Shown: positions 36,737 through 47,172, counted from the first letter of the stretch. The stretch is 64,000 bases of DNA from Azotobacter paspali (GCF_042434745.1 NZ_JBHLSS010000127.1); one strand, 5' to 3'. The notes: a model not told the origin generated them from the letters alone. Made by a program: numbers and translations.

Positions 36737-38098
36737 TCAATCGGCAAGCCCTGAAATCGCTTCCCGCAGACGCAACATGGCTGCCTCCAAAGCATCCGGA
36801 TCGGCATACGTCGGGCTGTCGGCTATGCATTCGCCATCTAGCCAGAGACTGAACTGGGCGCCTTCGTCGGCACGCAGTTCGAGCGCATCTGCCCCCAGGG
36901 CAATCAACCGCTGGCTGATCCGCCCCACAGCCTTGGGATCGTCAAAAGGCCGCGACAACAGCAACTCCTCGCCATCGGCGGCTAGAAAACGGAAGCGGAA
37001 ACTTCCGTCGGGCTCACGAAAACTGACGAAACGCGCAGTTTTCACTGCCTTCTTCCTGCCACTGGCAGTCTGACTGTGCGCCTCAGTGCGGAACGAGCGT
37101 AACCCGACCGCCTCGCGCAGCTCTCCAAGGAAAGGAGTGGCGATCCTGCGCGCCTTTGCCGCACCGGCGAGAAGAATGTCCTCCAAGTCAAACGGTCTCG
37201 CAATCAGCGTTTGGTAGCGCTCACGAGCCTCGCCCAACTGGTTTTCCAGTAGTTGGAGCAAACGCTGCTTGGCCTCGCCCCAGGCGAGACCGGCCAGCAG
37301 ATCGGCACGAAATTCGTCGAGTTGCTCGGGCGTGGCGAATGCCTGGTAGAGCGTGAACAGATGCGAGCCGTCCGGATCCTTCGGCTCGCCCGGCTCCCGC
37401 GAATCGGTGACGATGCGGGCAATGGCATCTTTCAACTGGCGACTGGAGCCGAACAGCGGAATGGTATTGTCATAACTCTTCGACATCTTGCGGCCATCGA
37501 GTCCCGGCAGGGTAGCGACCTCTGCCTCGATCACCGCCTCTGGCAGGGTGAAGAGTTCCCGTCCCCGACCGAACAGATGGTTGAAGCGCTGTCCGATGTC
37601 GCGTGCCATTTCCACGTGCTGGATCTGATCGCGGCCGACCGGCACCTTGTTCGCGTTGAACATCAGAATGTCCGCCGCCATCAGCACTGGATAGCTGAAC
37701 AAGCCCATCGTCACCCCGGTATCCGGGTCTTCTTTGGCTTCCAGATTCTTGTCCACCGCGGCCTTGTAGGCATGCGCGCGGTTGAGCAGCCCCTTGGCCG
37801 TCACGCAGGTGAGTAGCCAGGTCAGTTCGGTAATTTCGGGGATGTCCGACTGCCGGTAAAAAGTCGTCCTCTGCGCATCGAGTCCGCAGGCCAGCCAGGT
37901 AGCGGCAATTTCCAGGCGCGAGCGCTGGATGCGCGCCGGGTCGTCACACTTGATCAATGCGTGATAGTCGGCGAGGAAATAGAACGAGTCGGCCTGGGAA
38001 TCGCGGCTCGCGATGATTGCCGGGCGAATGGCACCGGCATAATTGCCAAGATGCGGAGTACCGGTAGTGGTGATGCCGGTGAGGATTCGAGTGGTCAT
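36737..38098 (-). CDS. trpS: Tryptophanyl-tRNA synthetase with C-terminal extension (453 aa)
   Basis: Class I synthetase that charges tRNA-Trp. The HIGH-type motif is TPHLGN (14-19) and the KMSKS loop 204-208. The catalytic core ends near residue 340, the usual length of bacterial TrpRS. About 110 extra residues follow: a basic AxGRKKAVKTARFV linker, then two similar beta-beta-alpha units (FRFRFLAADGEELLLSRPF and FSLWLDGECIADSPTYADP) that look like YegP/DUF1508 repeats. The extension is also found in other pseudomonads. It is transcribed away from the hydrolase gene's start, 22 bases after that gene's stop. Confidence 0.96.
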   Translation of the reverse strand: MTTRILTGITTTGTPHLGNYAGAIRPAIIASRDSQADSFYFLADYHALIKCDDPARIQRSRLEIAATWLACGLDAQRTTFYRQSDIPEITELTWLLTCVTAKGLLNRAHAYKAAVDKNLEAKEDPDTGVTMGLFSYPVLMAADILMFNANKVPVGRDQIQHVEMARDIGQRFNHLFGRGRELFTLPEAVIEAEVATLPGLDGRKMSKSYDNTIPLFGSSRQLKDAIARIVTDSREPGEPKDPDGSHLFTLYQAFATPEQLDEFRADLLAGLAWGEAKQRLLQLLENQLGEARERYQTLIARPFDLEDILLAGAAKARRIATPFLGELREAVGLRSFRTEAHSQTASGRKKAVKTARFVSFREPDGSFRFRFLAADGEELLLSRPFDDPKAVGRISQRLIALGADALELRADEGAQFSLWLDGECIADSPTYADPDALEAAMLRLREAISGLAD

Positions 38099-38120
38099 GG
38101 TATGAGCTTGTCCACGGTGA

Positions 38121-38753
38121 TCAGAGGCGCGAACTGACCAAGTCCTTCAACTCGCCCAGCCTGCCATGGAAGAAATGCCCGCATTCTGCCACTTTCAGCA
38201 ACTCATGGGGACGCTGCAGGGTTGCCGACCAGTCATAGACCAATTGCGGGCTGACCACCTCGTCCTGTTCCGGCTGGATAATCGTCAGGTCACTACCCTG
38301 TGGCACAACCATCGTTGCACGATCCAGGCGCATCACCGCCGGCGCGACCAGGAACATCCGCTCGGGCACCTGCCCTAGTACAGCCAGGCGCTCTGCAAGA
38401 TTGAGTGCGACATAGCCACCGAAGGAAAAGCCGAAAATATTCAAGGGTAGCTGCGGCGACTGCCCACGTACCCAACGGACGACTGCTTCGGCATCATCTA
38501 CCTCGCCACTACCCATGTCGTGATCGCCTGCGCTGGCGCCGACGCCCCGATAGTTGAAGCGCAGCGTACTGTAGCCTGCATCCCGGGCGGTACGTTGCAA
38601 GGTGGAGACGACCTTGTTCAGCATGGTCCCACCCTTCACCGGATTAGGATGGCAGAGCAACGCCAGGCCGCGGGCCTGCGGTATCTCGAGGTAAAGAGCC
38701 TCGAGTGGGCCACAGGGTCCATCGATGAAAAGGGAGTTTTCGCGATTCGACAA
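38121..38753 (-). CDS. Alpha/beta hydrolase (210 aa)
   Basis: A short alpha/beta hydrolase of the type often labelled alpha/beta superfamily (YheT/dienelactone-like). The nucleophile elbow is FGFSFGGYV, the oxyanion region CHPNPVKGGTMLNKVV, and the late His lies in VAECGHFFHG; LTIIQPEQDEVVSP carries the Asp. The substrate is unknown. The start is TTG 38753, with GGAG nine bases upstream, giving MSNRENSLF. Longer ATG frames lack a ribosome site. It is probably co-transcribed with trpS, 22 bases downstream. Confidence 0.88.
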   Translation of the reverse strand: MSNRENSLFIDGPCGPLEALYLEIPQARGLALLCHPNPVKGGTMLNKVVSTLQRTARDAGYSTLRFNYRGVGASAGDHDMGSGEVDDAEAVVRWVRGQSPQLPLNIFGFSFGGYVALNLAERLAVLGQVPERMFLVAPAVMRLDRATMVVPQGSDLTIIQPEQDEVVSPQLVYDWSATLQRPHELLKVAECGHFFHGRLGELKDLVSSRL

Positions 38754-39023
38754 ACTATATCTCCGTGAGCAAGCCAGAGGCCGACTCGTCTGGCGTGGTT
38801 GGATCGCCGCGCCCTGCAAAGGGAGCGCAGCACAGGAATGCGCTGCGCCGCCAGCCCCGTGGGCGGGCCGTGATAAGGCTTGTCCAATGACGGCACACTG
38901 TCCATGACACGGTCAAGTCCGGACCCATTTGCCGGCATGGAACATCGCGTGCGTCTAGATCAGCTATACAGGGCATCCTGGAGCCGCTAACGTAAAATAA
39001 AAGAAGCGTATAGAGGAAGGATC

Positions 39024-39467
39024 GTGGAACAGACGCTCATAGCTTGGTTACTACCAGCCCTCACCCTGCTCGTCGGCATCACCATCGGCTTCATTGCCGC
39101 CCGTCTATTGCCCAATGCGGTCCCCAGCCGGACACAACGCCAACTGGACGAACTGCAGGAACGCTTCGATACCTATCAGAGTGAAGTAATTACCCATTTC
39201 AACACCACCGCAAGCCTGGTGAAGAAGCTCACTCAGAGTTATGCGGAGATTCAGGAACACCTGTCAGAAGGCGCCAGCCGTCTCGCACTCGATGAATTGA
39301 CCCGTCAGCGTCTGCTTGCCGCGCTGCAAAACGAAGAAAACCTCGGCAACCATGAGCGCCTGTCCAGCGCAATGACTCCCGAGGCTCCCAAGGATTACGC
39401 TCCCAAGCTAGCCGATGCCCCCGGCATGCTGGACGAACAGTTCGGCTTGAAGGGCGGCAAGCACTGA
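39024..39467 (+). CDS. zapG: ZapG/YhcB family inner-membrane division protein (147 aa)
   Basis: DUF1043 protein. One N-terminal membrane helix (LIAWLLPALTLLVGITIGFIAARLL, 5-29) precedes a long coiled coil (about 35-90) and a disordered tail rich in Pro and Gly. In E. coli YhcB (ZapG) links envelope growth, cell shape and division. The start is GTG 39024 with GAGGAAGG upstream. It is divergent from the hydrolase/trpS pair and convergent with cysNC. Confidence 0.9.
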   Translation: MEQTLIAWLLPALTLLVGITIGFIAARLLPNAVPSRTQRQLDELQERFDTYQSEVITHFNTTASLVKKLTQSYAEIQEHLSEGASRLALDELTRQRLLAALQNEENLGNHERLSSAMTPEAPKDYAPKLADAPGMLDEQFGLKGGKH

Positions 39468-39488
39468 AGCTCTTGCAAGGCTTCAGGC

Positions 39489-39508
39489 CCCGCCCTGGCG
39501 GGACTTTT
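39489..39508 (+). terminator. Weak hairpin terminator after zapG
   Basis: A five-base stem CCCGC-CCTG-GCGGG is followed by ACTTTTCCCTT, 22 bases past the zapG stop. The stem is short and the T-run impure, so it is only a candidate. No comparable signal was seen for the convergent cysNC. Confidence 0.4.
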
Positions 39509-39674
39509 CCCTTCTCGAACGACCCACCACAACGACACCTATAGAGGCTTGCACCACCCATCGCCGTAGAGACTGACGAAGCCCGCAAGCACCTTAGCAG
39601 GCTGCAAAAGTCGGGCTCCAGGGAAGTCGACACCCCACCTTCCCCCGACAGCTGTGAGTGGGGAGTGGACGGGC

Positions 39675-41576
39675 CTAAAGGGCGCCGCGACTACGCAACA
39701 GCTCGAGCACCTGCTTCACCCCCTCTTCCACCGAAAGATGCAAGGTATCGATCACCAGATCCGCGTCCAGCGGTATGTCGTAGGGGAAGGACTCACCGGG
39801 GATATGATCGCCTCCCGTAGCATAGATGCCTTGTGGATCCCGCTCACGGCAGACCAGCGGGGAAGCCTGTACATAGACGGTGATCAGGCGCTCGGCACCG
39901 ACTAGAGCCCGTGCCTGGGCACGCCCCTCGGCATCCGGAGCGACGAAGGCGGCGAGCGCCAGTAGACCGGCTTCGTTGAACTGCCGAGCTACTTGGGCGG
40001 CACGCCGCCAATTCTCGGCGCGCCCAGCACGATCCAATGGCAATCCCGTGTTCAGATCATGACTCAGATTCTGCCCGTCCAGTACGTATACTGCGCGCCC
40101 CATATCGAACAGTTTGCGCTCCAGGGCATAAGCCAGGGTGCTTTTGCCGGCGCCTGACAGGCCGGTGAACAGAACCGTGACCGGCCGCTGGCCGAAGCGT
40201 GTGGCACGCTCCTCGGCGCTGACGTGGGGTAGCAGCCCATGGTGACCACCGACGTTCTGCCCGGACAGAGGCTCGGCGACGATCATACCGGCACCAACGG
40301 TACCGTTGGTCAGCCGGTCGATGACGATGAAGGCACCGGTAGTGCGGTTGTACTCATAACCATCGAGGGCAATGGGCGCATCCAGACCGACCCGAACACG
40401 AGCGATCTCATTGAGCTTCAGTTCGCTGGCCGGTGCACGATCGAGAGTGTTGACGTCGATACGGTGCTCGATGGCAACGATGTTGCCCGGCACATAGCTA
40501 GTGGCGCGCTTGATGTCGTATTTCTTACCTGGCAGCATCGGCTCCTCGGCCATCCATACCAGCATGGCCTCGAAGCTGTCGGCGACCTGTGGACGATTGT
40601 CGGCATGCACCAGCATGTCGCCGCGCGACACGTCGATCTCGTCCTCGAGAGTCAAGGTGATCGCCTGACCGGGAATCGCCTGCTCCAGCTCACCATCATA
40701 GGTGACGATGGAGCGCACTCGACTGGTCTTGCCCGACGGCAACACGGCGACCTCGTCCCCCTTGTGTACGACACCGCTGGCCAGGGTGCCGGCGAAACCA
40801 CGGAAGTTGAGGTTGGGCCGGTTGACGTACTGAACCGGGAAACGCATGTCGGTCAGATTGCGATCGGCGGCGATTTCGACAGTCTCGAGGATCTCCATCA
40901 GCGATGGCCCCCGGTACCAGGGCGCCCGCTCGCTCCGGTTGACCACGTTGTCTCCCTTGAGCGCCGACATCGGCACGAAATGCAGCGAACTCGGCCTAAG
41001 GCCGAGGCGCTCGGCAAACTGCAGGTAATCGGCCTGAATACGCTCGAAAACGCCCTGATCGAAATCCATCAGATCCATCTTGTTGACCGCGACCACGATG
41101 TGCCGGATACCCAGCAACGAGGCGATAAAACTGTGCCGGCGGGTTTGGGTCTGCACGCCGTAGCGGGCGTCGATGAGGATGATCGCCAGATCGCAGGTGG
41201 ATGCGCCGGTGGCCATGTTGCGAGTGTACTGCTCGTGGCCAGGGGTGTCGGCAATGATGAACTTACGCTTGGCAGTGCTGAAATAGCGATAGGCGACATC
41301 GATGGTGATGCCCTGCTCGCGCTCGGCCTGCAGGCCGTCGACTAGCAGCGCCAGGTCGACCTCATCGCCAGTCGTGCCGACCCTTTTCGAATCGCGGGTG
41401 ATCGCTTCCAGGTGATCCTCGTAGATCATCTTGGAATCGTGCAGCAGGCGACCGATCAGGGTGCTCTTGCCGTCGTCGACATTGCCACAGGTGAGAAAGC
41501 GCAGCAGTTCCTTGCGTTCGTGCTGGGCCAGATAGGCGAGGATGTCCTCGCTGATCAGTTCGGATTGATGCGACAT
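39675..41576 (-). CDS. cysNC: Bifunctional sulfate adenylyltransferase subunit 1 / adenylylsulfate kinase CysNC (633 aa)
   Basis: A fusion of CysN, the EF-Tu-like GTPase that drives ATP sulfurylase, and CysC, the APS kinase that makes PAPS. The CysN P-loop is GNVDDGKST (31-39), with DTPGHEQYTRNM and NKMDLMDF as further G motifs. The CysC domain begins near 450 with P-loop GLSGAGKST at 472-480. The usual DGDN substrate motif reads DGQN. The fusion is normal in pseudomonads. It lies 12 bases after cysD in one operon. CysB control is likely but no site was recognised. Confidence 0.97.
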   Translation of the reverse strand: MSHQSELISEDILAYLAQHERKELLRFLTCGNVDDGKSTLIGRLLHDSKMIYEDHLEAITRDSKRVGTTGDEVDLALLVDGLQAEREQGITIDVAYRYFSTAKRKFIIADTPGHEQYTRNMATGASTCDLAIILIDARYGVQTQTRRHSFIASLLGIRHIVVAVNKMDLMDFDQGVFERIQADYLQFAERLGLRPSSLHFVPMSALKGDNVVNRSERAPWYRGPSLMEILETVEIAADRNLTDMRFPVQYVNRPNLNFRGFAGTLASGVVHKGDEVAVLPSGKTSRVRSIVTYDGELEQAIPGQAITLTLEDEIDVSRGDMLVHADNRPQVADSFEAMLVWMAEEPMLPGKKYDIKRATSYVPGNIVAIEHRIDVNTLDRAPASELKLNEIARVRVGLDAPIALDGYEYNRTTGAFIVIDRLTNGTVGAGMIVAEPLSGQNVGGHHGLLPHVSAEERATRFGQRPVTVLFTGLSGAGKSTLAYALERKLFDMGRAVYVLDGQNLSHDLNTGLPLDRAGRAENWRRAAQVARQFNEAGLLALAAFVAPDAEGRAQARALVGAERLITVYVQASPLVCRERDPQGIYATGGDHIPGESFPYDIPLDADLVIDTLHLSVEEGVKQVLELLRSRGAL

Positions 41577-41588
41577 GGAGCGAAGACC

Positions 41589-42506
41589 TTAGAAGTAACC
41601 CTGACGTTTCTTTTCTTCCATCGAGCCGGCGCCATCGTGATCGATGACTCGCCCTTGGCGTTCGGACGTGCGGGTCAGGAGCATTTCCTGAATGATGTCC
41701 GGCAGGGTAGCGGCGGTAGACTCCACGGCACCGGTCAACGGGTAGCAACCGAGGGTGCGGAAACGCACCATCTTCTTCTGGATGCGCGCTTTCTCTTCGG
41801 CGGAGAGATGTTCGAGAATACGATCATCGTCGATCATGATCAGGGTGCCGTTCTTCTCGATGACTTCGCGCTCGGCGGCGAAGTACAACGGCACTATGGG
41901 GATCTGCTCCAGGTAGATGTACTGCCAGATATCCAGCTCGGTCCAGTTGGACAACGGAAACACTCGAATCGACTCGCCCTTCTTCACCTTACCGTTGTAG
42001 ACGTTCCACAGTTCGGGGCGCTGGTTCTTCGGATCCCAGCGATGCTTGCTGTCGCGGAACGAATATACGCGCTCCTTGGCGCGGGATTTCTCCTCGTCGC
42101 GCCGAGCACCGCCGAAGGCGGCATCGAAGCCGTACTTGTCCAGCGCCTGCTTGAGGCCTTCGGTCTTCATAATGTCGGTGTGCTTGGCACTACCGTGGGT
42201 GAAGGGGTTGATGCCCTGCGCTACCCCGTCGGGATTGACATGGGTGATCAGCTCCAAGCCCATCTCCGCGACCATCTTGTCGCGAAATCTGTACATCTCC
42301 TGAAACTTCCACTGAGTATCGACATGCATCACCGGGAACGGCAGCTTGCCCGGAAAGAATGCCTTGCGCGCCAGATGCAACATCACGGCAGAATCTTTGC
42401 CGATGGAGTACAGCATCACCGGGTTGTCGAACTCAGCGGCCACCTCACGGATGATGTGGATGCTTTCCGCCTCCAGTTGCTTCAGATGCGTCAGTTTGTC
42501 GGCCAT
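41589..42506 (-). CDS. cysD: Sulfate adenylyltransferase subunit 2 CysD (305 aa)
   Basis: Catalytic subunit of ATP sulfurylase, of the PAPS-reductase/N-type ATP pyrophosphatase fold. The PP-loop SIGKDSAVMLHLARKAF near 36-52 binds ATP. FDAAFGGARRDEEKSRAKER and RVFPLSNWTELDIWQYI are family marks, and the C-terminal half has the TLGCYPLTGAVES segment. Length is standard. It leads the cysDNC operon, which activates sulfate for cysteine synthesis. Confidence 0.98.
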   Translation of the reverse strand: MADKLTHLKQLEAESIHIIREVAAEFDNPVMLYSIGKDSAVMLHLARKAFFPGKLPFPVMHVDTQWKFQEMYRFRDKMVAEMGLELITHVNPDGVAQGINPFTHGSAKHTDIMKTEGLKQALDKYGFDAAFGGARRDEEKSRAKERVYSFRDSKHRWDPKNQRPELWNVYNGKVKKGESIRVFPLSNWTELDIWQYIYLEQIPIVPLYFAAEREVIEKNGTLIMIDDDRILEHLSAEEKARIQKKMVRFRTLGCYPLTGAVESTAATLPDIIQEMLLTRTSERQGRVIDHDGAGSMEEKKRQGYF

Positions 42507-42561
42507 GGTTACTCACGGATTGCGGATGGGTTACGGCCGGCGGGCCGTGGGACGTCGGCGC

Positions 42562-42570
42562 ACTCTAGCA
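42562..42570 (-). promoter_or_regulatory. Candidate extended -10 promoter of cysD
   Basis: The minus strand shows TGC-TAGAGT about 55 bases before the cysD ATG. No good -35 is present, which would fit an activator-dependent promoter such as those under CysB, but that is inference. The region upstream is AT-rich with GATC-containing palindromes (TAGATC...GATCTA, 42599-42613). Confidence 0.4.
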
Positions 42571-42631
42571 CAGTCCCACTTCTAATAGACGAAGCATTTA
42601 GATCAAAGCGATCTAGCGATATAGCCACCAT

Positions 42632-43390
42632 TTAAACCGGATTGGGGCAATCGACGAACAGATGCTCGACGTCAAAGGTTCGCGCCAGGTACTCGCCCAA
42701 GGCCTGCACACCATAGCGCTCGGTGGCATGATGCCCTGCCGCGAGGAAATTGATACCGTTCTCCCGAGCACTGTGCACGGTGGCCTCGGAAACCTCGCCG
42801 GTCAGATAGGCGTCGGCACCGGCGGCGATCGCCTGTTCGATGTAGCCTTGTGCAGCTCCGGTACACCAGGCGATACGATGGATCGGTCGCTCGGCTTCGA
42901 TCAGCAGGGGCTGACGACCCAGCACCTGATGCACTTGCCGGGCGAACTCCAGTGCCGCCACCGGCTCGGCCAGGCAGCCGATCAAACCGACCGAGCGCGG
43001 ATTGCCCGGCTCCAGCGCTCCATCTACCTGCAGCCCGAGCTGCCTGCCCAGTTGCACGTTATTGCCCACCTCGGGATGTACATCCAGCGGCAGATGGTAA
43101 GCCAGCAAGCTGATCTCGTTACTCAGCAGGGTATGCAGCCGGCGCCGTTTGTTACCCACGATACAGGGATTTTCGTTGCGCCAGAAATAACCATGATGGA
43201 CCAGCACCAGATCCGCCCCGACCTCGACAGCCGCATCCAGCAGCGCCTGGCTGGCCGTTACGCCACTGACGACTCTGGCGACCCGGGAACGTCCCTCAAC
43301 TTGCAAGCCATTCGGACAATAATCGGCAATGCCACTCACCGCCAGATAGCGATCGGCTTCTTTTACCAGTTCGGACAGGGCGATGGCCAT
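42632..43390 (-). CDS. NIF3-like dinuclear metal centre protein (YbgI family, 252 aa)
   Basis: A member of the Nif3/YbgI family, hexameric toroids with a two-metal site; some are annotated as GTP cyclohydrolase I type 2 homologues. The metal ligands are probably in LVLVHHGYFWR near 62-72 and in LAAGHHATERYG near 215. The DYCPNGLQVEG and AYHLPLDVHPEVGNN segments are typical. The real substrate is not established. It sits between cysD and the divergent algW. Confidence 0.92.
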   Translation of the reverse strand: MAIALSELVKEADRYLAVSGIADYCPNGLQVEGRSRVARVVSGVTASQALLDAAVEVGADLVLVHHGYFWRNENPCIVGNKRRRLHTLLSNEISLLAYHLPLDVHPEVGNNVQLGRQLGLQVDGALEPGNPRSVGLIGCLAEPVAALEFARQVHQVLGRQPLLIEAERPIHRIAWCTGAAQGYIEQAIAAGADAYLTGEVSEATVHSARENGINFLAAGHHATERYGVQALGEYLARTFDVEHLFVDCPNPV

Positions 43391-43442
43391 CTACGTCTCC
43401 ATGAAAGGCTCGCGAGCCGCTAGCCAGTCGGCGGCTCCCTCG

Positions 43443-43448
43443 TATAAT
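43443..43448 (+). promoter_or_regulatory. Candidate -10 element of algW
   Basis: A perfect TATAAT lies 52 bases before the algW start, in the gap between divergent genes. No convincing -35 hexamer is seen 16-18 bp upstream. Confidence 0.4.
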
Positions 43449-43500
43449 GGCGCACCTTACGATCCCCCCTTAGCCCTCGCAACCCCAAGGACTCCACTCC

Positions 43501-44652
<1,152 letters not shown>

Positions 44653-44691
44653 GACCACCCTGCCTGGGAACGAGACAGGCCCACTTGTGGC

Positions 44692-45747
44692 TCAGCAAAG
44701 GGCCGCCAGCACGTCGGTCAGCGCCCGGTTCTGTTCCGGAGTTCCGACGGTGATGCGCAGGAACTGACGAATCCGTTCCTGCTTGAAATGGCGAACTATC
44801 ACCCCCTGCTCACGCAGCCCTGCCGCCAATCGTTCGGCATCGTGAACGGGGTGACGAGCGAAGACGAAGTTGGCTGCTGATGGCAATACTTGGAAGCCCA
44901 GACGCTGCAACTCACCGACCAGGCGTTCGCGGCTGTCGATCACCCGCCGGCAGGTCTGCTCGAAGTAGGCACGATCCTCGAAGGCCGCCGCCGCTCCAGC
45001 TATGGCCATACGATCCAGCGGATAGGAATTGAAGCTATTCTTGATCCGCTCCAGCGCTTCGATCAGTTCCGAGTGGCCGACCGCCAGACCGACTCTCAGC
45101 CCGGCCAGGGAACGCGACTTGGATAGGGTCTGGGTCACCAGGAGATTGGCATGCCGGTCAACGAGACCGATCGCTGTCTCGCCACCGAAATCCACATAGG
45201 CCTCATCCACCACCACCACCGAGTCCGGGTTACTCTCGAGCAGCCGCTCGATGGACTCGAGCGGCAGTAGGCAGCCTGTCGGAGCATTGGGATTGGGGAA
45301 GATGATGCCTCCGTTGGGACGCACAAAGTCTTCGACGCGAATGCGAAACTCCTCGTCCAGCGCAACGGTCTCGAAGGGAATTGCGTAGAGACCACAGTAC
45401 ACCGGATAGAAGCTGTAGGTCACATCCGGGAACAATAGCGGCCGGCCATGTTGGAACAGCCCATGGAAGATGTGCGCCAGCACCTCGTCGGAGCCATTGC
45501 CGACGAACACCTGGTTGCTCCGCACTCCATAGTAGTCAGCGATCGCCTGCTTCAGGCGCTCGCCGTTGGGATCGGGATACAAACGCAGGCCATCGTTCAG
45601 TTCGACCTGCATGGCAGCGATTACCCGCGGCGACGGCCCATAGGGATTTTCGTTGGTATTGAGCTTGACCAGCTTGCTTAGCTTCGGTTGTTCGCCCGGT
45701 ACATAGGGCACCAGGTTCTTGACGAAGGGACTCCAGAATTTGCTCAC
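44692..45747 (-). CDS. hisC: Histidinol-phosphate aminotransferase HisC (351 aa)
   Basis: PLP-dependent class I/II aminotransferase of histidine synthesis. It has KLNTNENPYGPSP near the start, VVVDEAYVDFGG with the PLP-contact Asp/Tyr, and the Schiff-base Lys in TLSKSRSLAGLRVG. The start is GTG 45747, with GAGGAGAGGAA upstream, giving MSKFWSPFVKNLVPY. An earlier in-frame ATG adds 16 unrelated residues. Pseudomonads often have two hisC copies; this is the one in the hisGDC cluster. It follows hisD by 114 bases. Confidence 0.95.
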   Translation of the reverse strand: MSKFWSPFVKNLVPYVPGEQPKLSKLVKLNTNENPYGPSPRVIAAMQVELNDGLRLYPDPNGERLKQAIADYYGVRSNQVFVGNGSDEVLAHIFHGLFQHGRPLLFPDVTYSFYPVYCGLYAIPFETVALDEEFRIRVEDFVRPNGGIIFPNPNAPTGCLLPLESIERLLESNPDSVVVVDEAYVDFGGETAIGLVDRHANLLVTQTLSKSRSLAGLRVGLAVGHSELIEALERIKNSFNSYPLDRMAIAGAAAAFEDRAYFEQTCRRVIDSRERLVGELQRLGFQVLPSAANFVFARHPVHDAERLAAGLREQGVIVRHFKQERIRQFLRITVGTPEQNRALTDVLAALC

Positions 45748-45861
45748 GCCCTTCCTCTCCTCGGATTTGTTGCAATCGTCTTGCATGGAAGCCAATCCTC
45801 CGGCGCGCTTATGCTCGTGAGCATCGCAGACGGATTCGCCTCCGCCGGTTTTGTGTGAACT

Positions 45862-47172
45862 TCATGCCTTGATCCGGTACTCGGCGCTGCGCGCATGAGC
45901 CGTCAAGGACTCGCCACGGGCCAGCACCGATGCGGTCTCGCCCAGCTCGGAAGCTCCCGCCGCCGAGCAGAAGATGATCGACGAGCGCTTCTGGAAATCG
46001 TACACGCCTAGCGGCGACGAGAACCGCGCGGTACCGGAAGTCGGCAGCACATGGTTGGGACCAGCACAATAGTCACCCAGCGCCTCGGCGGTATAGCGCC
46101 CCATGAAGATGGCACCGGCATGGCGGATCTTCGGCAGCCAGCGCTGCGGATCGGTTACCGACAGCTCGAGATGCTCGGGGGCGATACGATTGGCTACGGT
46201 GATGGCCTGTTCCAGGTCGGTCACTCGGATGAGCGCACCACGCCTCTCCAACGAGGTACGGATGATCTTCGCACGCTCCATGGTCGGCAGCAGGCGGGCG
46301 ATGCTCTCGGCCACCCACTCGAGAAAATCGGCATCCGGACTGACCAGAATCGACTGGGCATCTTCATCGTGCTCGGCCTGGGAAAACAGATCCATGGCGA
46401 TCCAATCCGGATCGCTCTGCCCATCGCAGACCACCAGGATCTCCGAGGGGCCGGCGATCATATCGATGCCAACCTGACCGAATACGTGGCGCTTGGCCGT
46501 AGCCACATAGATGTTGCCAGGGCCGACGATCTTGTCCACCTGCGGCACACTCTCGGTGCCATAGGCCAGCGCAGCCACGGCCTGAGCTCCGCCGATGGTG
46601 AACACGCGGTCGACGCCTGCCACGCAGGCGGCAGCCAGCACCAGTTCGTTGAGCTCGCCACGCGGGGTCGGCACCACCATCACCACCTCTGCGACACCAG
46701 CTACCTTGGCCGGAATGGCATTCATCAGCACGGAGGATGGATAAGCCGCCTTTCCGCCCGGCACATACAATCCCGCACGATCGAGCGGAGTAACCTGCTG
46801 ACCGAGCACGGTGCCATCGGCTTCGGTATAGGTCCAGGAGTCCTGCTTCTGCCGCTCATGGTACAGGCGTACACGCCCGGCAGCCTTTTCCAGGGCTTCG
46901 CGCTGCTCACGGGAAATGCGCGTCAAGGCCAGCTCCAGACGCTCGCGCGGCAGGATCAGTTCGGCCATGGAGCCAGCCTCGACATTATCGAAGCGCCGGG
47001 TGAACTCGACTACGGCAGCATCACCACGCTCGCGTACGGCCTGGAGGATATCCAGCACGCGTCGATTGACGGCCTCATCGGAAACACTTTCCCAGCTAAG
47101 CAAATGATCCAGATGGCGTGGAAAGTCCGGATCGGCAGCGTCGAGTCGGCGAAGGGCGAGGGATGCGGTCAT
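45862..47172 (-). CDS. hisD: Histidinol dehydrogenase HisD (436 aa)
   Basis: Zinc- and NAD-dependent four-electron oxidation of L-histidinol to L-histidine, the last two steps of the pathway. The signature GPNHVLPTSGTARFSSPLG and the SQAEHDEDAQSIL and IAGPSEILVVCD segments are intact. Length is normal for a bacterial HisD. It lies between hisG and hisC in the order hisG-hisD-hisC; the 108-base gap after hisG may allow separate control. Confidence 0.98.
   Translation of the reverse strand: MTASLALRRLDAADPDFPRHLDHLLSWESVSDEAVNRRVLDILQAVRERGDAAVVEFTRRFDNVEAGSMAELILPRERLELALTRISREQREALEKAAGRVRLYHERQKQDSWTYTEADGTVLGQQVTPLDRAGLYVPGGKAAYPSSVLMNAIPAKVAGVAEVVMVVPTPRGELNELVLAAACVAGVDRVFTIGGAQAVAALAYGTESVPQVDKIVGPGNIYVATAKRHVFGQVGIDMIAGPSEILVVCDGQSDPDWIAMDLFSQAEHDEDAQSILVSPDADFLEWVAESIARLLPTMERAKIIRTSLERRGALIRVTDLEQAITVANRIAPEHLELSVTDPQRWLPKIRHAGAIFMGRYTAEALGDYCAGPNHVLPTSGTARFSSPLGVYDFQKRSSIIFCSAAGASELGETASVLARGESLTAHARSAEYRIKA

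Noticed and set aside
39610..39670. GC-rich inverted segments (CCCCAC...GTGGGG) beyond cysNC
   Set aside because: They might end the cysNC transcript, but the arms are imperfect and no T-run is present.
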